The notes: generated from the sequence alone by a model not told the origin. A DNA stretch of 64,000 bases from Cytobacillus luteolus (GCF_017873715.1 NZ_JAGGKM010000005.1:310001-374000), one strand, 5' to 3'; numbered from the stretch's first letter, positions 34,416 to 44,762 are shown. Numbers and translations: made by a program.

Positions 34416-35360
34416 ATGTTAGGAATTGATGAAAAGAATCAATTGTTAGGTAAAGTAATTGATGCAACAACACAAGGTGTAACGATTACCGATGCTGAAG
34501 GTACAATTCTATATGTGAACAAAGCCTTCATGGATATTACTGGTTTTTCTGAAAATGAAGTAATTGGTCAGAACCCTCGTATTCTTAAGTCTGGTTTACA
34601 TAAGGCATCTTTCTACCGTCACCTTTGGACCAGTTTGATTACGAAAGGTTATTGGCAAGGTGAAATATGGAATAAAAATAAACTTGGTGTTCCGTATCCA
34701 GAATGGTTAAATATTACTGCCATTAGAGATGATAGTGGGAAGATAGAAAACTATGTAGCTGTTTTCTCGGACATTACTGAATTGAAAAAGATAGAAAAGG
34801 AACTTGTTGAAGTCAACGAAACATTAAGTAAACTAACTAATTTGGACGGATTAACTGGAATAGCAAACAGGCGGGCCTTTAATGAAAAGTTGAAATATGA
34901 ATGGAAGCGGTCTAGACGATCTAAGAGTCCACTTTCTATGGTTTTGTTAGACATAGACTATTTTAAAAGATTCAATGATACATATGGACACCAACAAGGA
35001 GACGAATGTTTAAAACAGGTAGCAATGGTGCTAGAGGCAACAGCCACTCGTACAGGAGACCTTGTTGCTAGATACGGTGGTGAGGAGTTCGCCGTCATAC
35101 TCCCGGATACAGATCAAAGTGGTGGAAGAGTAATCGCAGAGGAACTTAGAAGAAATATCGAAGCTCTGAAAATTCCTAATGAGAAATCAAGTGTCGCTCC
35201 ATATGTAACAATCAGTGTTGGTGTATCTACCTACTACCCTATCACCAGGGGCTTGACTCACGATAAGTTTGTCGAGTTAACTGATACTGCATTGTATGAG
35301 GCAAAAAGAAAAGGACGAAATAGAGTTCAAGTTGCTGACATAATTAGTGAGTGTAACTAA
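34416..35360 (+). CDS. PAS-GGDEF diguanylate cyclase
   Basis: This 314-residue soluble protein starts at ATG 34416 behind GGGGGGATG. An N-terminal PAS domain (about 15-125: TQGVTITDAEGTILYVNKAF, IWNKNKLGVPYPEWLNITAI) leads by a coiled linker to a GGDEF domain with active-site GGEEF at 221-225. The inhibitory I-site RTGD lies exactly five residues before it, so product feedback by c-di-GMP is expected. No TM helix is present. Monocistronic. Confidence 0.93.
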   Translation: MLGIDEKNQLLGKVIDATTQGVTITDAEGTILYVNKAFMDITGFSENEVIGQNPRILKSGLHKASFYRHLWTSLITKGYWQGEIWNKNKLGVPYPEWLNITAIRDDSGKIENYVAVFSDITELKKIEKELVEVNETLSKLTNLDGLTGIANRRAFNEKLKYEWKRSRRSKSPLSMVLLDIDYFKRFNDTYGHQQGDECLKQVAMVLEATATRTGDLVARYGGEEFAVILPDTDQSGGRVIAEELRRNIEALKIPNEKSSVAPYVTISVGVSTYYPITRGLTHDKFVELTDTALYEAKRKGRNRVQVADIISECN

Positions 35361-35364
35361 ATAA

Positions 35365-35397
35365 AGGATTAGCCAATGTAGGCTAATCCTCTTTATT
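35365..35397. terminator. Terminator between the diguanylate cyclase gene and a minus-strand lipoprotein gene
   Basis: AGGATTAGCC (35365-35374) and GGCTAATCCT (35381-35390) form a perfect stem with CTTTATT after it; A residues before it give some bidirectional character. Confidence 0.85.
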
Positions 35398-35398
35398 G

Positions 35399-36028
35399 TT
35401 ATCTGCCCATTTTCGTCTTAACGATTGTTTTAGCCATAGCTAACAGTCTGTTAATTGCTATCTCTTCCTCTGTATGAATGGTTAATTTCATGTTAGGAAA
35501 ATGAGCTCTATCTTTTATTAAAATGACTTGTACAGACTTTTCTTCATTTCCTGCATGCAACATAACCGCTCCCTTTAATAACGGATCTGGCTGATCCCAT
35601 ACCTTGCGATGAACCGTTTTACTTACAATGTTGTTTAACATTTTATATGTGTCATATTCAAGCTGAAAAAAATTAATATTCTCTGGCATTAACTCAATTT
35701 CCATATGTATATCTCGATTTTCCTTATGTATTAGTACATCTTTATGTGGTGTCACGGCCTCTAACTGAAAGTCTTTAAATAGATAGATGGAATATGGCTG
35801 ATTTATGCTGCTATTCAAAAAGCCAGTTTCTGAATTCTCTAGTCCATCCATTAAATAGACAATATCTTGCTCATAAAGAAGAATAACCTCATCATCAATA
35901 CTATTTGCTTCTTCCTCTTTTACTACACCTACGTTCCCATTTGATAACTCAGTATGATAAAAGCTACAAGCCGTTAATAGAGTTATAATTATGATCAATA
36001 TATATAGTAAATTCCGACTCACTACCAT
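35399..36028 (-). CDS. Uncharacterised lipoprotein, 209 residues
   Basis: It starts at the ATG ending at 36028 with GGAGG 8 nt upstream; eight earlier codons are excluded. The signal peptide NLLYILIIIITLLTAC ends in a lipobox LTAC, so it is likely a membrane-anchored lipoprotein. No domain is recognised in the mature part, which contains YEQDIVYLMDGLENSETGF and MLNNIVSKTVHRKVWDQPDP. It is transcribed away from hprK. Confidence 0.72.
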   Translation of the reverse strand: MVVSRNLLYILIIIITLLTACSFYHTELSNGNVGVVKEEEANSIDDEVILLYEQDIVYLMDGLENSETGFLNSSINQPYSIYLFKDFQLEAVTPHKDVLIHKENRDIHMEIELMPENINFFQLEYDTYKMLNNIVSKTVHRKVWDQPDPLLKGAVMLHAGNEEKSVQVILIKDRAHFPNMKLTIHTEEEIAINRLLAMAKTIVKTKMGR

Positions 36029-36239
36029 TTTTATATCCTCCAGATTGCACAATTCTTCTCAAAATGATAGTCGACATAAGCTGGAATAATGTTACATTAA
36101 TTTTACATTTTTTTTAAAAAAATTTCGACATTCTATAGCAGAGGGAGACGACCTGAAAATTATTTTCCTATTTATTTTTTGTTATTTGAAAAAAGTGCTA
36201 AAATGAAACTAATATTTACCTTTGAAAGGGGTTATAAAA

Positions 36240-37175
36240 TTGCCTAAAGTTCGTACAAAGGATTTAATAGAAAAGTTCAATTTGGAGTTAGTCAGTGGGG
36301 AGGAAGGAATTAATCGCCCTATTACGACAAGTGATATTTCTAGACCCGGACTAGAAATGGCAGGCTATTTTACTTATTATCCAGCTGAACGAATTCAAAT
36401 ACTAGGAAAAACCGAGCTTACTTTTTTTGAACGTTTAAGTTCAGAAGAAAAGGCGATTCGGATGGAAAAGCTTTGTACTGATATCACCCCAGGAATTTTA
36501 GTTTCTAGAGGTATGGAGATTCCTCAGGAATTAATAGATGCTTCTGAGAGAGAGTCGGTTCCAGTTATAAGAACGGAAATGAAAACAACGAGACTTTCGA
36601 GTAGGGTTACCAACTATTTAGAAAGTAAATTAGCACCAACAACTGCAGTTCACGGAGTACTTGTTGATATTTACGGAGTAGGCGTATTAATTACCGGTAA
36701 AAGTGGTGTTGGTAAAAGTGAAACAGCACTAGAGCTTGTCAAACGTGGCCATCGTTTGATTGCAGATGATTGTGTTGAGATTCGTCAGGAAGACCAGGAT
36801 ACTTTAGTAGGTACTGCACCAGATTTGATTAAACATTTACTAGAGATCCGAGGCTTGGGAATTATCAATGTTATGACCCTTTTTGGTGCTGGCGCTGTGA
36901 GGAATTTTAAGCGCATCACACTTGTAATTAATCTAGAGCTTTGGGATCAAAACAAGCAATACGATCGTTTAGGTCTTGAAGAAGAAACAATGAAAATAAT
37001 TGATACAGATGTTACGAAGCTAACCGTTCCTGTTCGACCTGGACGAAACTTAGCTGTTATTATTGAAGTTGCAGCGATGAATATTCGGTTAAAACGCATG
37101 GGTGTGAATGCAGCTGAGCAATTTTCAAATCGTTTGACAGATGTCATTGAAGATAATGATCATGAGGATATGTAA
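36240..37175 (+). CDS. hprK: HPr kinase/phosphorylase
   Basis: This 311-residue protein starts at TTG 36240 (SD AAAGGGG 36225-36231), giving (M)[16 protein letters not shown] as in B. subtilis. It has a P-loop GKSGVGKS at about 153-160 and the HprK signature [19 protein letters not shown]. The enzyme phosphorylates Ser46 of HPr and Crh with ATP or PPi when glycolytic intermediates are high, and dephosphorylates them with release of PPi. ppaX downstream removes that PPi, and crh at 57.5 kb is a substrate. It heads hprK-lgt-yvoD-ppaX-yvoF. Confidence 0.98.
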   Translation: MPKVRTKDLIEKFNLELVSGEEGINRPITTSDISRPGLEMAGYFTYYPAERIQILGKTELTFFERLSSEEKAIRMEKLCTDITPGILVSRGMEIPQELIDASERESVPVIRTEMKTTRLSSRVTNYLESKLAPTTAVHGVLVDIYGVGVLITGKSGVGKSETALELVKRGHRLIADDCVEIRQEDQDTLVGTAPDLIKHLLEIRGLGIINVMTLFGAGAVRNFKRITLVINLELWDQNKQYDRLGLEEETMKIIDTDVTKLTVPVRPGRNLAVIIEVAAMNIRLKRMGVNAAEQFSNRLTDVIEDNDHEDM

Positions 37176-37205
37176 AATATATAGAAGTTGAAGGGAGACT
37201 AGGGG

Positions 37206-38024
37206 ATGGAAAGAGATATTCAACCGTTGAATCCAGTGTTTTTAGAATTAGGCCCATTGGCAATTCACTGGTACGGATTAATTATTGGTCTAGGAGCAAT
37301 GCTTGCATTACTTTTAGTTGTTAGAGAATCAGAACGAAGAGGGTTACATAAAGATACATTTGTAGACTTAGTTTTATTTGCGATTCCAATTGCGATTATC
37401 TGTGCAAGAGCATACTATGTGATTTTTAAATGGGATTATTACTCTCAAAATCCTGGGGATATTATTAAAATTTGGGAAGGTGGCCTAGCGATTCATGGTG
37501 GATTAATAGGAGCCATCGTTACTGGATACGTATTTGCAAGAATAAAAAAAATCTCCTTTTGGAAGCTTGCAGACATTGCTGCACCGAGCATACTCTTAGG
37601 GCAAGCAATAGGACGTTGGGGAAATTTCATGAACCAAGAAGCTCATGGTGGACCAATTCCTGAAGATCAAATACAAACCTATTACAACTTGCTACCAGAT
37701 TTTATAATGGATCAAATGTTTATAAATGGAACGTATTATATTCCGACATTCTTATATGAATCGCTTTGGAATTTTGCAGGGGTTATTATTTTAATTCTTC
37801 TTCGTAAAGTGAATCTTCGCCGTGGTGAGTCCTTCTTAACTTATGTTATTTGGTATTCGATTGGACGTTTTTACATTGAAGGCTTACGTACAGATAGTTT
37901 AATGCTTACGGAAACACTTCGAATTGCGCAAGTCATCTCACTTGTTCTAATTGCTTTAGCCATTGTAACGATTGTTTATAGAAGAATGAAGGGTTATTCG
38001 AAACAGAGATATTTAGACAGCTAG
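37206..38024 (+). CDS. lgt: Prolipoprotein diacylglyceryl transferase
   Basis: This 272-residue, seven-TM enzyme has the Lgt signature [15 protein letters not shown] and the essential [12 protein letters not shown] region. It adds diacylglycerol to the lipobox Cys of prelipoproteins, three of which are encoded in this window. It lies 30 bp after hprK in the conserved operon. Confidence 0.97.
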   Translation: MERDIQPLNPVFLELGPLAIHWYGLIIGLGAMLALLLVVRESERRGLHKDTFVDLVLFAIPIAIICARAYYVIFKWDYYSQNPGDIIKIWEGGLAIHGGLIGAIVTGYVFARIKKISFWKLADIAAPSILLGQAIGRWGNFMNQEAHGGPIPEDQIQTYYNLLPDFIMDQMFINGTYYIPTFLYESLWNFAGVIILILLRKVNLRRGESFLTYVIWYSIGRFYIEGLRTDSLMLTETLRIAQVISLVLIALAIVTIVYRRMKGYSKQRYLDS

Positions 38025-38046
38025 AAAAATAGGGGAGAGAGTCACA

Positions 38047-38991
38047 TTGGTTGATACACTTAAGAGGGGATTTGTCGTAGGTTTAAAAACAACCTGGACA
38101 CTAGGTAAAGTTATTTTTCCTGTTACGCTGATTGTCACCTTGTTACAATATACACCGGTTTTAGGGTGGATTATCAATTTGATTACTCCTATTATGGGTT
38201 GGTTTGGACTATCAGGTGAAGCAGCCATTCCTTTTGTTATCGGTAATTTTTTGAATTTGTATGCTGCGATAGGGGCAATCTTAACACTAGATTTAACGGT
38301 GAAAGAAGTATTTATTCTAGCAGTTATGCTTTCCTTCTCACATAACCTGATTATTGAGTCAACAGTTGCTGCTAAGGTTGGGATTAAAGTATGGGTAGTT
38401 GTGGCCGTTCGTCTAGGCCTAGCCTTTTTTTCGGCATTCATTATTAATCTTACCTGGCAAGGTGGTGGCGAGTTAGCTCAATATGGATTTATCACTCGCT
38501 CAGATGAAGTGGTTACAGGATGGTTCAATATTTTAGTTGAAGGCTTAGAAAAAGCCTCAATCGGAGTCTTTCAATTGGCTATAATTGTTATCCCACTAAT
38601 GGTGGCGATCCAAGTGATGAAGGATCTACAGTGGTTAGCTGTCTTTTCAAAATGGATGTCTCCGGTGACTAAATTACTCGGAATGAAGGAAAATACCTCA
38701 ACTACACTAGCTGCTGGATTATTTTTTGGATTAGCGTACGGAGCAGGTGTAATGATACAAGCCGTTAAAGAGGATAATGTAAGTAAGAGGGATGTTACAC
38801 TTGCTTTTATTTTCCTTGTGGCGTGCCATGCTGTGGTAGAAGACACCTTAATCTTTATCCCACTTGGCATTCCTGTTTTGCCATTATTAATTATTCGTTT
38901 AGTTGTTGCAATTTTGCTAACAATTACTGTTGCCTATATTTGGAACAGAGTAGAACATACAAGTAGAAAGGAAGCTACCTATGAAAATTGA
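38047..38991 (+). CDS. yvoD: Nucleoside-recognition (Gate) domain membrane protein YvoD-like
   Basis: This 314-residue protein starts at TTG 38047 after GGGGAGAG. It has about eight TM helices in two Gate-domain halves ([54 protein letters not shown]). Its place between lgt and ppaX matches B. subtilis yvoD. No substrate is known. The last 11 bp overlap ppaX. Confidence 0.88.
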   Translation: MVDTLKRGFVVGLKTTWTLGKVIFPVTLIVTLLQYTPVLGWIINLITPIMGWFGLSGEAAIPFVIGNFLNLYAAIGAILTLDLTVKEVFILAVMLSFSHNLIIESTVAAKVGIKVWVVVAVRLGLAFFSAFIINLTWQGGGELAQYGFITRSDEVVTGWFNILVEGLEKASIGVFQLAIIVIPLMVAIQVMKDLQWLAVFSKWMSPVTKLLGMKENTSTTLAAGLFFGLAYGAGVMIQAVKEDNVSKRDVTLAFIFLVACHAVVEDTLIFIPLGIPVLPLLIIRLVVAILLTITVAYIWNRVEHTSRKEATYEN

Positions 38992-39622
38992 TACTCTTCT
39001 TTTTGATTTAGATGGAACATTAATTGATACAAATGAACTGATTATTTCTTCATTTCTACACACATTTGAAACCTATTATCCTGGTCAATATAAACGTGAA
39101 GATGTACTAAAATATATGGGTCCAACCTTGACTGAAACATTTACTTCAGTGGATAAAGACCGATACGAAGAGATGATTGCAACGTACCGTGCTTATAATA
39201 TCGGAAAACATGATGAGCTAGTTACTGAATTTGAGGGAGTGTTTGAAACGATTCAAACCCTTCATGAAAAAGGATATAAGCTAGGTGTCGTAACAACAAA
39301 GGTTCGAAATGTAGTAGACATGGGTCTTAAACTAACTAAGTTAGACCAATTTTTTGATGTAGTTGTTACACTAGATGACGTTAAACATGCAAAGCCGGAC
39401 CCTGAGCCTGTTCTATTAGCTTTAAAACAACTAGATTCAACTCCAGAAACAGCAATCATGGTTGGAGATAACCATCACGATGTGTTAGCGGGTAAAAACG
39501 CTGGTACGATGACAGCGGGAGTTGTATGGACGGCTAAGGGTGAGGAATATTTAGCGTCATTTAAACCTGATTATATGCTACAGCATATGGGAGATTTGTT
39601 TAAAATTATTGGAGCTGAATAA
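38981..39622 (+). CDS. ppaX: Pyrophosphatase PpaX, HAD family
   Basis: This 213-residue protein has HAD motifs [14 protein letters not shown] (residues 7-19), [11 protein letters not shown], the Lys of HAKPDPEPV and [18 protein letters not shown]. In B. subtilis PpaX hydrolyses the PPi made when HprK dephosphorylates HPr-Ser-P, which pulls that reaction forward. Operon position with hprK supports the name. Confidence 0.95.
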   Translation: MKIDTLLFDLDGTLIDTNELIISSFLHTFETYYPGQYKREDVLKYMGPTLTETFTSVDKDRYEEMIATYRAYNIGKHDELVTEFEGVFETIQTLHEKGYKLGVVTTKVRNVVDMGLKLTKLDQFFDVVVTLDDVKHAKPDPEPVLLALKQLDSTPETAIMVGDNHHDVLAGKNAGTMTAGVVWTAKGEEYLASFKPDYMLQHMGDLFKIIGAE

Positions 39623-39623
39623 G

Positions 39624-40154
39624 TTGAGAAATACGACAAGATATCCTGTGTCAGGTGGAAATTCACTTTGGCACATTTATAAGACAGTCCCTTTTTCAAA
39701 AGTAATGAAAAATTTTATTGTCATTCAGTTGGCAAGGTATACACCCGTATTATCATTTAAAAACTGGTTATATCGTACCTTTTTAAAAATGAAGGTTGGT
39801 GACCAAACTTCATTCGCGCTAATGGTTATGTTGGATATCATGTTTCCAGAAAAAATTAGCGTTGGTAGGAATACTGTCATTGGTTACAATACGACGATTC
39901 TAGCTCACGAGTATTTAATCAAAGAATATCGTCTTGGAAACGTTGTAATTGGTGACGAAGTAATGATCGGAGCTAATTCTACGATATTACCAGGAATTAC
40001 GATTGGAGACCGAGCAATCGTTTCAGCAGGTACCCTCGTACATAAAGATGTACCTGAAGGAGCATTTGTTGGTGGAAACCCAATGCGTGTTATTTATACG
40101 AAAGAAGAAATGGAAAAACGAATGAGTAATGACGAAATCTACAATCAGTTATAG
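39624..40154 (+). CDS. yvoF: Acyltransferase, left-handed beta-helix, YvoF-like
   Basis: This 176-residue protein starts at TTG 39624, one base after the ppaX stop, giving (M)[19 protein letters not shown] as in B. subtilis YvoF. Hexapeptide repeats ([40 protein letters not shown]) form the left-handed helix of LacA/NodL-type acetyltransferases. The acceptor is unknown. Its terminator hairpin overlaps the stop codon. In B. subtilis the his operon follows directly; here adhE intervenes. Confidence 0.92.
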   Translation: MRNTTRYPVSGGNSLWHIYKTVPFSKVMKNFIVIQLARYTPVLSFKNWLYRTFLKMKVGDQTSFALMVMLDIMFPEKISVGRNTVIGYNTTILAHEYLIKEYRLGNVVIGDEVMIGANSTILPGITIGDRAIVSAGTLVHKDVPEGAFVGGNPMRVIYTKEEMEKRMSNDEIYNQL

Positions 40155-40175
40155 AACTGGTTGTGGATTTTTTTG
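40137..40175 (+). terminator. Terminator overlapping the end of yvoF
   Basis: ATCTACAATCAGTT (40137-40150) pairs with AACTGGTTGTGGAT (40155-40168), two G:U, followed by seven T. The stop codon is in the loop. Confidence 0.88.
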
Positions 40176-40218
40176 TTTTCACAGGTATTTGCTTATGATG
40201 GTAAACTATAAAACACAC

Positions 40219-40249
40219 AAAAACCCAGGCCTGGGGGAAGGACTGGGCT
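40219..40249 (-). terminator. Probable terminator of adhE
   Basis: Read on the minus strand, GCCCAG (40247-40242) pairs with CTGGGT (40228-40223), followed by TTTTTG. A competing CCCAGG/CCTGGG fold overlaps it. Confidence 0.6.
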
Positions 40250-40262
40250 AGGTGGGATACTC

Positions 40263-42866
40263 TTATACACCTTTGAAGGCAGAGCGATAGATGTTGGCAA
40301 GTTCTGAAACTAGAGGCAGTTTCGGATTTGCTGTAGTACATTGATCTTCAAATGCACGTTCAGCTAGGAAATCTACTCTGCTTTCGAAAGTTGCCTTGTC
40401 TACACCGTTTGCTTCAATACTCATTGGTATTTCAAGCTCTTTTGCTAGTTTAACCACCGCTTGAATTAAGCTCTCAACACCTTCTTCAGTTGTGCGAGCT
40501 GGTAAACCAAGTGCTTTTGCAATTTCTGCATAACGTTGGTCTGCAATAAAGTTCTCGTATTTCGGGAACGCAGTAAACTTCTTCGGTTTTGTTGCATTAT
40601 AGCGAATAACATGTGGCATTAAGATTGTATTTGAGCGTCCATGAGCGATGTGGAATTCAGCTCCTAACTTATGTGCTAAACTGTGGTTAATGCCTAGAAA
40701 TGCATTGGCAAAAGCCATTCCAGCGATAGTAGAAGCATTATGCATTTTCTCACGTGCAAGCTCATCACTGCCATTGCGATAAGCAGTTGGTAAATAGTCA
40801 AACACAAGTTGAATTGCTTTAATAGCTAATCCGTCAGTATAATCATTTGCCATCACGGATACATAAGCTTCAATGGCATGAGTCAATACATCCATTCCGG
40901 TGTCAGCTGTTACATGTTTTGGTACAGTCATAACGAACTGTGGGTCTATAATAGCAACGTCTGGTGTTAACTCGTAATCAGCTAATGGATACTTAATATT
41001 GGCTTTTTTATCTGTAATAACAGAGAAGGAAGTTACTTCAGAGCCAGTTCCTGACGTAGTTGGAATGGCTACGAATTGTGCTTTACCACCAAGCTTCGGA
41101 TATTTAACAATTCGTTTTCGGATATCTAAAAACTTTTGCTTTAAACCATTGAACTCTGTCTCTGGATGTTCATAAAATAACCACATTCCTTTTGCTGCAT
41201 CCATTGCAGAACCTCCACCAAGAGCAATGATTACATCTGGTTGGAAGCTAGCCATCATCTCTGCACCCTTCATCACTGTTTCAATAGAAGGGTCAGGCTC
41301 TACATCAGAGAATATCTCACAGTGTACATAGTCTGGTCGTTTTCTCAAATAGTATAGAACTTTATCTACATACCCGAGCTTGACCATTCCCTCATCCGTT
41401 ACTATAAGGGCTTTTGAGATGTTAGGCATTTTTGCTAGATACTGAGTTGAATTTTTTTCAAAATAAATTTTAGGTGGAACTTTAAACCACTGCATATTCA
41501 CATTCCTTTTCGCCATCTTTTTAATGTTAACTAAGTGAATGGCTCCTACGTTAGTTGAGATAGAATTTCCACCAAAAGTACCACATCCAAGAGTAAGTGA
41601 TGGCATATACGCATTATATATATCCCCAATAGCACCTTGAGAAGATGGAGCGTTTACGATAATACGTCCTGCCTTCATTCGAATCCCAAATGCGTTCATT
41701 ACATCTTGATTTGTTGTATGAATAACAGCAGAGTGTCCTAGTCCGCCGAACTCAAGCATTTCTTCAGCTCTTGTTAAGCCTTCTTCTACACTATTTACTT
41801 TATAGCAAGCTAATACTGGACTTAATTTTTCACGAGAAAGTGGATACTCAGGTCCGACTCCTAGAAGCTCTGCGACTAGAATCTTAGTCTCTTCAGGTAC
41901 TGAAACACCAGCCATTCTGGCAATCTCATATGCTGGCATTCCTACTATATCAGCATTAACGGCACAAGATTTTTCGTTGATGACTAGTTTCTCAACTTTT
42001 GTGCGTTCTTTTTCATTAAGGAAATAGCAGTTGTTAGCCGTCATTTCTTTTTTTACTTCTGAATAAATCTCTTTATCTATTATTACGGCTTGTTCAGATG
42101 CACAAATCATACCGTTATCAAACGTTTTTGATAAAATTAAATCGTTAACCGAGCGTTTAATGTTTGCTGATTTTTCAATATAGCAAGGGACGTTACCCGG
42201 TCCTACGCCTAATGCAGGTTTCCCAGAGCTATAAGCAGATTTAACCATACCAGATCCACCAGTTGCTAATATTAATGAGATATTTGTATGGTTCATTAAC
42301 AAACGCGTTGCTTCTAGTGATGGCTGTTCAATCCATTGAATACAGTTTTCTGGAGCACCTGCCATAATAGCTGCATCACGAAGAACTCTTGCTGCTTCAC
42401 TACTTGATTTTTGAGCAGAAGGGTGGAATGCAAAGATAATCGGATTTCGTGTTTTAATGGAAATAAGTGCTTTAAACATGGTAGTTGAAGTTGGGTTAGT
42501 AACAGGAGTAACCCCCGCAATGACCCCAACCGGCTCAGCAATCTCATACATACCTTCATGCTCATTTTCATTGATAATTCCAACTGTTTTATTGTATTTA
42601 ATATTGTGGTACACATACTCAGTTGCAAACATGTTTTTTATGATTTTATCTTCATAAACCCCGCGCTTTGTCTCTTCCACGGCTAATTTTGCAAGTGGCA
42701 TATGTTGATCAAGACCAGCTAGAGCCATTTGCTTTACAACGTCATCGATCATTTCTTGGGTAAAACCACTAAATTCTTTTAATGCTTTTAAACCATTTTC
42801 AACTAATTTGTCGATCGTTTTAGATACAGATTGGTTTTCAGTTAATACTTTTTCTTCTACTACCAT
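40263..42866 (-). CDS. adhE: Bifunctional aldehyde-alcohol dehydrogenase AdhE
   Basis: This 867-residue protein is a fusion of a CoA-acylating aldehyde dehydrogenase (residues ~1-440, catalytic Cys in DNGMICASEQAV) and an iron-dependent alcohol dehydrogenase (~460-867: GGGSAMDAAKGMW, DVLTHAIEAYVSVMANDYTD, NHSLAHKLGAEFHIAHG with Fe-binding His). It reduces acetyl-CoA to ethanol with two NADH and regenerates NAD+ in fermentation; it forms spirosomes in other bacteria. A perfect Rex box lies 35 bp upstream of the start. It sits on the opposite strand between yvoF and hisZ, breaking the order seen in B. subtilis. Confidence 0.97.
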   Translation of the reverse strand: MVVEEKVLTENQSVSKTIDKLVENGLKALKEFSGFTQEMIDDVVKQMALAGLDQHMPLAKLAVEETKRGVYEDKIIKNMFATEYVYHNIKYNKTVGIINENEHEGMYEIAEPVGVIAGVTPVTNPTSTTMFKALISIKTRNPIIFAFHPSAQKSSSEAARVLRDAAIMAGAPENCIQWIEQPSLEATRLLMNHTNISLILATGGSGMVKSAYSSGKPALGVGPGNVPCYIEKSANIKRSVNDLILSKTFDNGMICASEQAVIIDKEIYSEVKKEMTANNCYFLNEKERTKVEKLVINEKSCAVNADIVGMPAYEIARMAGVSVPEETKILVAELLGVGPEYPLSREKLSPVLACYKVNSVEEGLTRAEEMLEFGGLGHSAVIHTTNQDVMNAFGIRMKAGRIIVNAPSSQGAIGDIYNAYMPSLTLGCGTFGGNSISTNVGAIHLVNIKKMAKRNVNMQWFKVPPKIYFEKNSTQYLAKMPNISKALIVTDEGMVKLGYVDKVLYYLRKRPDYVHCEIFSDVEPDPSIETVMKGAEMMASFQPDVIIALGGGSAMDAAKGMWLFYEHPETEFNGLKQKFLDIRKRIVKYPKLGGKAQFVAIPTTSGTGSEVTSFSVITDKKANIKYPLADYELTPDVAIIDPQFVMTVPKHVTADTGMDVLTHAIEAYVSVMANDYTDGLAIKAIQLVFDYLPTAYRNGSDELAREKMHNASTIAGMAFANAFLGINHSLAHKLGAEFHIAHGRSNTILMPHVIRYNATKPKKFTAFPKYENFIADQRYAEIAKALGLPARTTEEGVESLIQAVVKLAKELEIPMSIEANGVDKATFESRVDFLAERAFEDQCTTANPKLPLVSELANIYRSAFKGV

Positions 42867-42901
42867 GTTATAGACCTCCGTTTGATAACAAAAGTTTTAG
42901 T

Positions 42902-42919
42902 TTGTGAAGTATTTCACAA
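42902..42919. promoter_or_regulatory. Rex (redox repressor) operator of adhE
   Basis: TTGTGAAGTATTTCACAA has perfect TTGTGAA / TTCACAA arms, the Bacillus Rex consensus. Rex leaves DNA when NADH/NAD+ is high, so adhE would be switched on under fermentation. Confidence 0.9.
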
Positions 42920-42934
42920 GTTTCTATAAAAAAA

Positions 42935-43162
42935 TTATTCACATACTGGGTTTCTTGGGATTTTTTCAAAGGAAATATCTGTATAAAGCTTTGAACACCT
43001 TTTAACAATGACTACATAGTTCACAGTCCAAATAAAAGCTGGTATCGTTTCATCATCTTTAAACATCATAGATTCAAACTCATCACCAATTAGATCTTCG
43101 AAGCTTTCTAGTGTATAAGATTCTGTGTCTGAAGAAAAGTTCTTCCATTCACATAGCATCAT
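42935..43162 (-). CDS. Small protein of unknown function (75 residues) upstream of adhE
   Basis: It starts at the ATG ending at 43162, with GAGGTG on the minus strand 7 nt upstream; a second ATG follows directly. No family is recognised. The sequence is acidic in its first half (SSDTESYTLESFEDLIGDEF) and has a beta-like middle (IPAFIWTVNYVVIVKRCSKL). It is separated from adhE by 68 bp that hold the Rex box, and a Rex-like half-site and a cre-like site lie upstream, so it may be expressed with adhE. It could be a regulator or accessory of the pathway, or a chance frame. Confidence 0.5.
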   Translation of the reverse strand: MMLCEWKNFSSDTESYTLESFEDLIGDEFESMMFKDDETIPAFIWTVNYVVIVKRCSKLYTDISFEKIPRNPVCE

Positions 43163-43296
43163 GTTTATCACCTCTATTCTGTTCTCGAGTTAAGAATATC
43201 ATGATTTTGTATAATAAATTGTGAAAATAATGAACAAAGATTGAACGTTTTTTCTCAATAAATAGCTGAACTACAGGAAATCAGAATTAGCAACAA

Positions 43297-43310
43297 AGAA
43301 AGCGTTTTCA
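43297..43310. promoter_or_regulatory. Candidate cre (CcpA) site
   Basis: AGAAAGCGTTTTCA matches the cre consensus TGWNANCGNTNWCA except at the first base. CcpA with HPr- or Crh-Ser-P could act on the minus-strand small ORF/adhE side. Confidence 0.45.
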
Positions 43311-43511
43311 AAATAAAGTTATATTAATATATTGTGACTAAATCTTGACTAAATGTAGAACTAGTTAAAAATAACAAAGCATTTCGGTCAATATCTTCTG
43401 CGATTCGATCTAAGAGCTAAAATACTTCATTTTTGGTTGACGAACCTACAATAGCAGTGTAAACTTTAAAATAACTTTATCTTATTAGCATATTAGCGAA
43501 CTAAAGTATTT

Positions 43512-43517
43512 TATAAT
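43512..43517 (+). promoter_or_regulatory. Probable -10 of the his operon
   Basis: A perfect TATAAT lies 61 bp upstream of hisZ; no good -35 is visible at 16-18 bp. Confidence 0.4.
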
Positions 43518-43577
43518 GTTCTTACAATGGCCAAACTGGCTAACATATAAATCTAGCACAAAAAAGGAAGTGTGAAT

Positions 43578-44762
43578 GTGTCTAAGTTATTCATGTTTGA
43601 AAAGCCACTCGGAATGCGTGATACACTACCAGCTCTATTTGAAACAAAAAAGCTGGTTCGAAATAGAATGTCTGATGAAATTGAAAAATGGGGCTATCAA
43701 TTTATTGAAACCCCAACACTTGAATACTATGAAACGATTGGGAATGCATCAGCAATTTTAGATCAACAATTATTTAAACTGCTTGATCAACAAGGACATT
43801 CTTTGGTATTAAGACCAGATATGACTGCGCCGATTGCGAGGGTTGCTGCATCTAAGCTATATAAAGAAGGTTATCCACTAAGACTAGCCTATGCTGCCAA
43901 TGTCTTTCGTGCACAGCAGCGGGAAGGCGGAAGACCAGCTGAATTTGAACAAATTGGCGTAGAGTGTATAGGGGATGGGACCATCAGTGCGGATGCTGAG
44001 GCAATTGCTTTAATGATTTCCTCTCTGAAAAAATCAGGGTTAGAACACTTCACAGTTGCCATCGGTCATATCGGATACGTGAATACCTTATTTTTAGAGA
44101 TAGTTGGGAATGAAGATAGAGCCAATGTTCTGAGACGTTATCTTTATGAAAAAAATTATGTAGGCTATCGCGAGCATGTGAAAAGTCTTTCTCTATCATC
44201 TATTGATAAACAACGTCTGCTGGAACTTCTCAAGTTAAGAGGAGATATGACGAAAATCTCTGCGGCAAGAGAGCTTGTAGAAAGTACTACTGGTCGAGAG
44301 ATGGTTGATGAACTTGAGCAACTCTGGCAAAGTTTAGAAGCCTATGGTGTTGCTGACTATATTAAAATAGACTTTAACTTAGTAAGTCACATGAGCTATT
44401 ACACAGGTATTTTATTTGAAGTGTACGGACCAAAGGTTGGATTTCTATTAGGAAATGGTGGTCGCTATGATCAACTGTTTAATAAGTTTAATCGTCCGGA
44501 GTCGGCAACCGGTTTTGGTATACACATTGATCGTCTGATTGAAGCACTAGATCTAGATGAAAAGCCTAACAACATTCAATGTGTTATTTTTAGCCCGGAA
44601 AATCGAAAAGAAGCAATTCGTTATGCTGAAGAAAAAAGAGAGCAAGGTGAACGCGTGGTATTACAGGATATCTCAGGAGTAAAAGATATCGATGCTTGCA
44701 CAAGTTCATTTTCTGAAGTGACGTATTTTATTGGTAATAAGTCAAAGACGGAGGCAAAGTAA
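43578..44762 (+). CDS. hisZ: ATP phosphoribosyltransferase regulatory subunit
   Basis: This ~394-residue HisRS-like protein lacks tRNA synthetase function. Start GTG 43578 fits SD AAGGAAG (43564-43570) better than GTG 43572. Visible motifs are [59 protein letters not shown] and [13 protein letters not shown]. It pairs with short-form HisG to form the allosteric first enzyme of histidine synthesis. Its stop overlaps the hisG ATG (TAATG). First gene of hisZGDBHAFI. Confidence 0.95.
   Translation: MSKLFMFEKPLGMRDTLPALFETKKLVRNRMSDEIEKWGYQFIETPTLEYYETIGNASAILDQQLFKLLDQQGHSLVLRPDMTAPIARVAASKLYKEGYPLRLAYAANVFRAQQREGGRPAEFEQIGVECIGDGTISADAEAIALMISSLKKSGLEHFTVAIGHIGYVNTLFLEIVGNEDRANVLRRYLYEKNYVGYREHVKSLSLSSIDKQRLLELLKLRGDMTKISAARELVESTTGREMVDELEQLWQSLEAYGVADYIKIDFNLVSHMSYYTGILFEVYGPKVGFLLGNGGRYDQLFNKFNRPESATGFGIHIDRLIEALDLDEKPNNIQCVIFSPENRKEAIRYAEEKREQGERVVLQDISGVKDIDACTSSFSEVTYFIGNKSKTEAK

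Larger units (their letters stand above)
43163..43577. other. Divergent control region between the adhE side and the his operon
   Basis: It contains a weak Rex-like site (TTGTGAAAATAATGAACAA at 43219-43237), a cre-like site (43297-43310) and a TATAAT (43512-43517) ahead of hisZ. No T-box, histidine leader peptide or other riboswitch was recognised. Confidence 0.5.

Noticed and set aside
43163-43577. T-box or histidine leader in front of hisZ
   Set aside because: No T-box consensus, antiterminator/terminator pair or His-rich leader peptide could be found.
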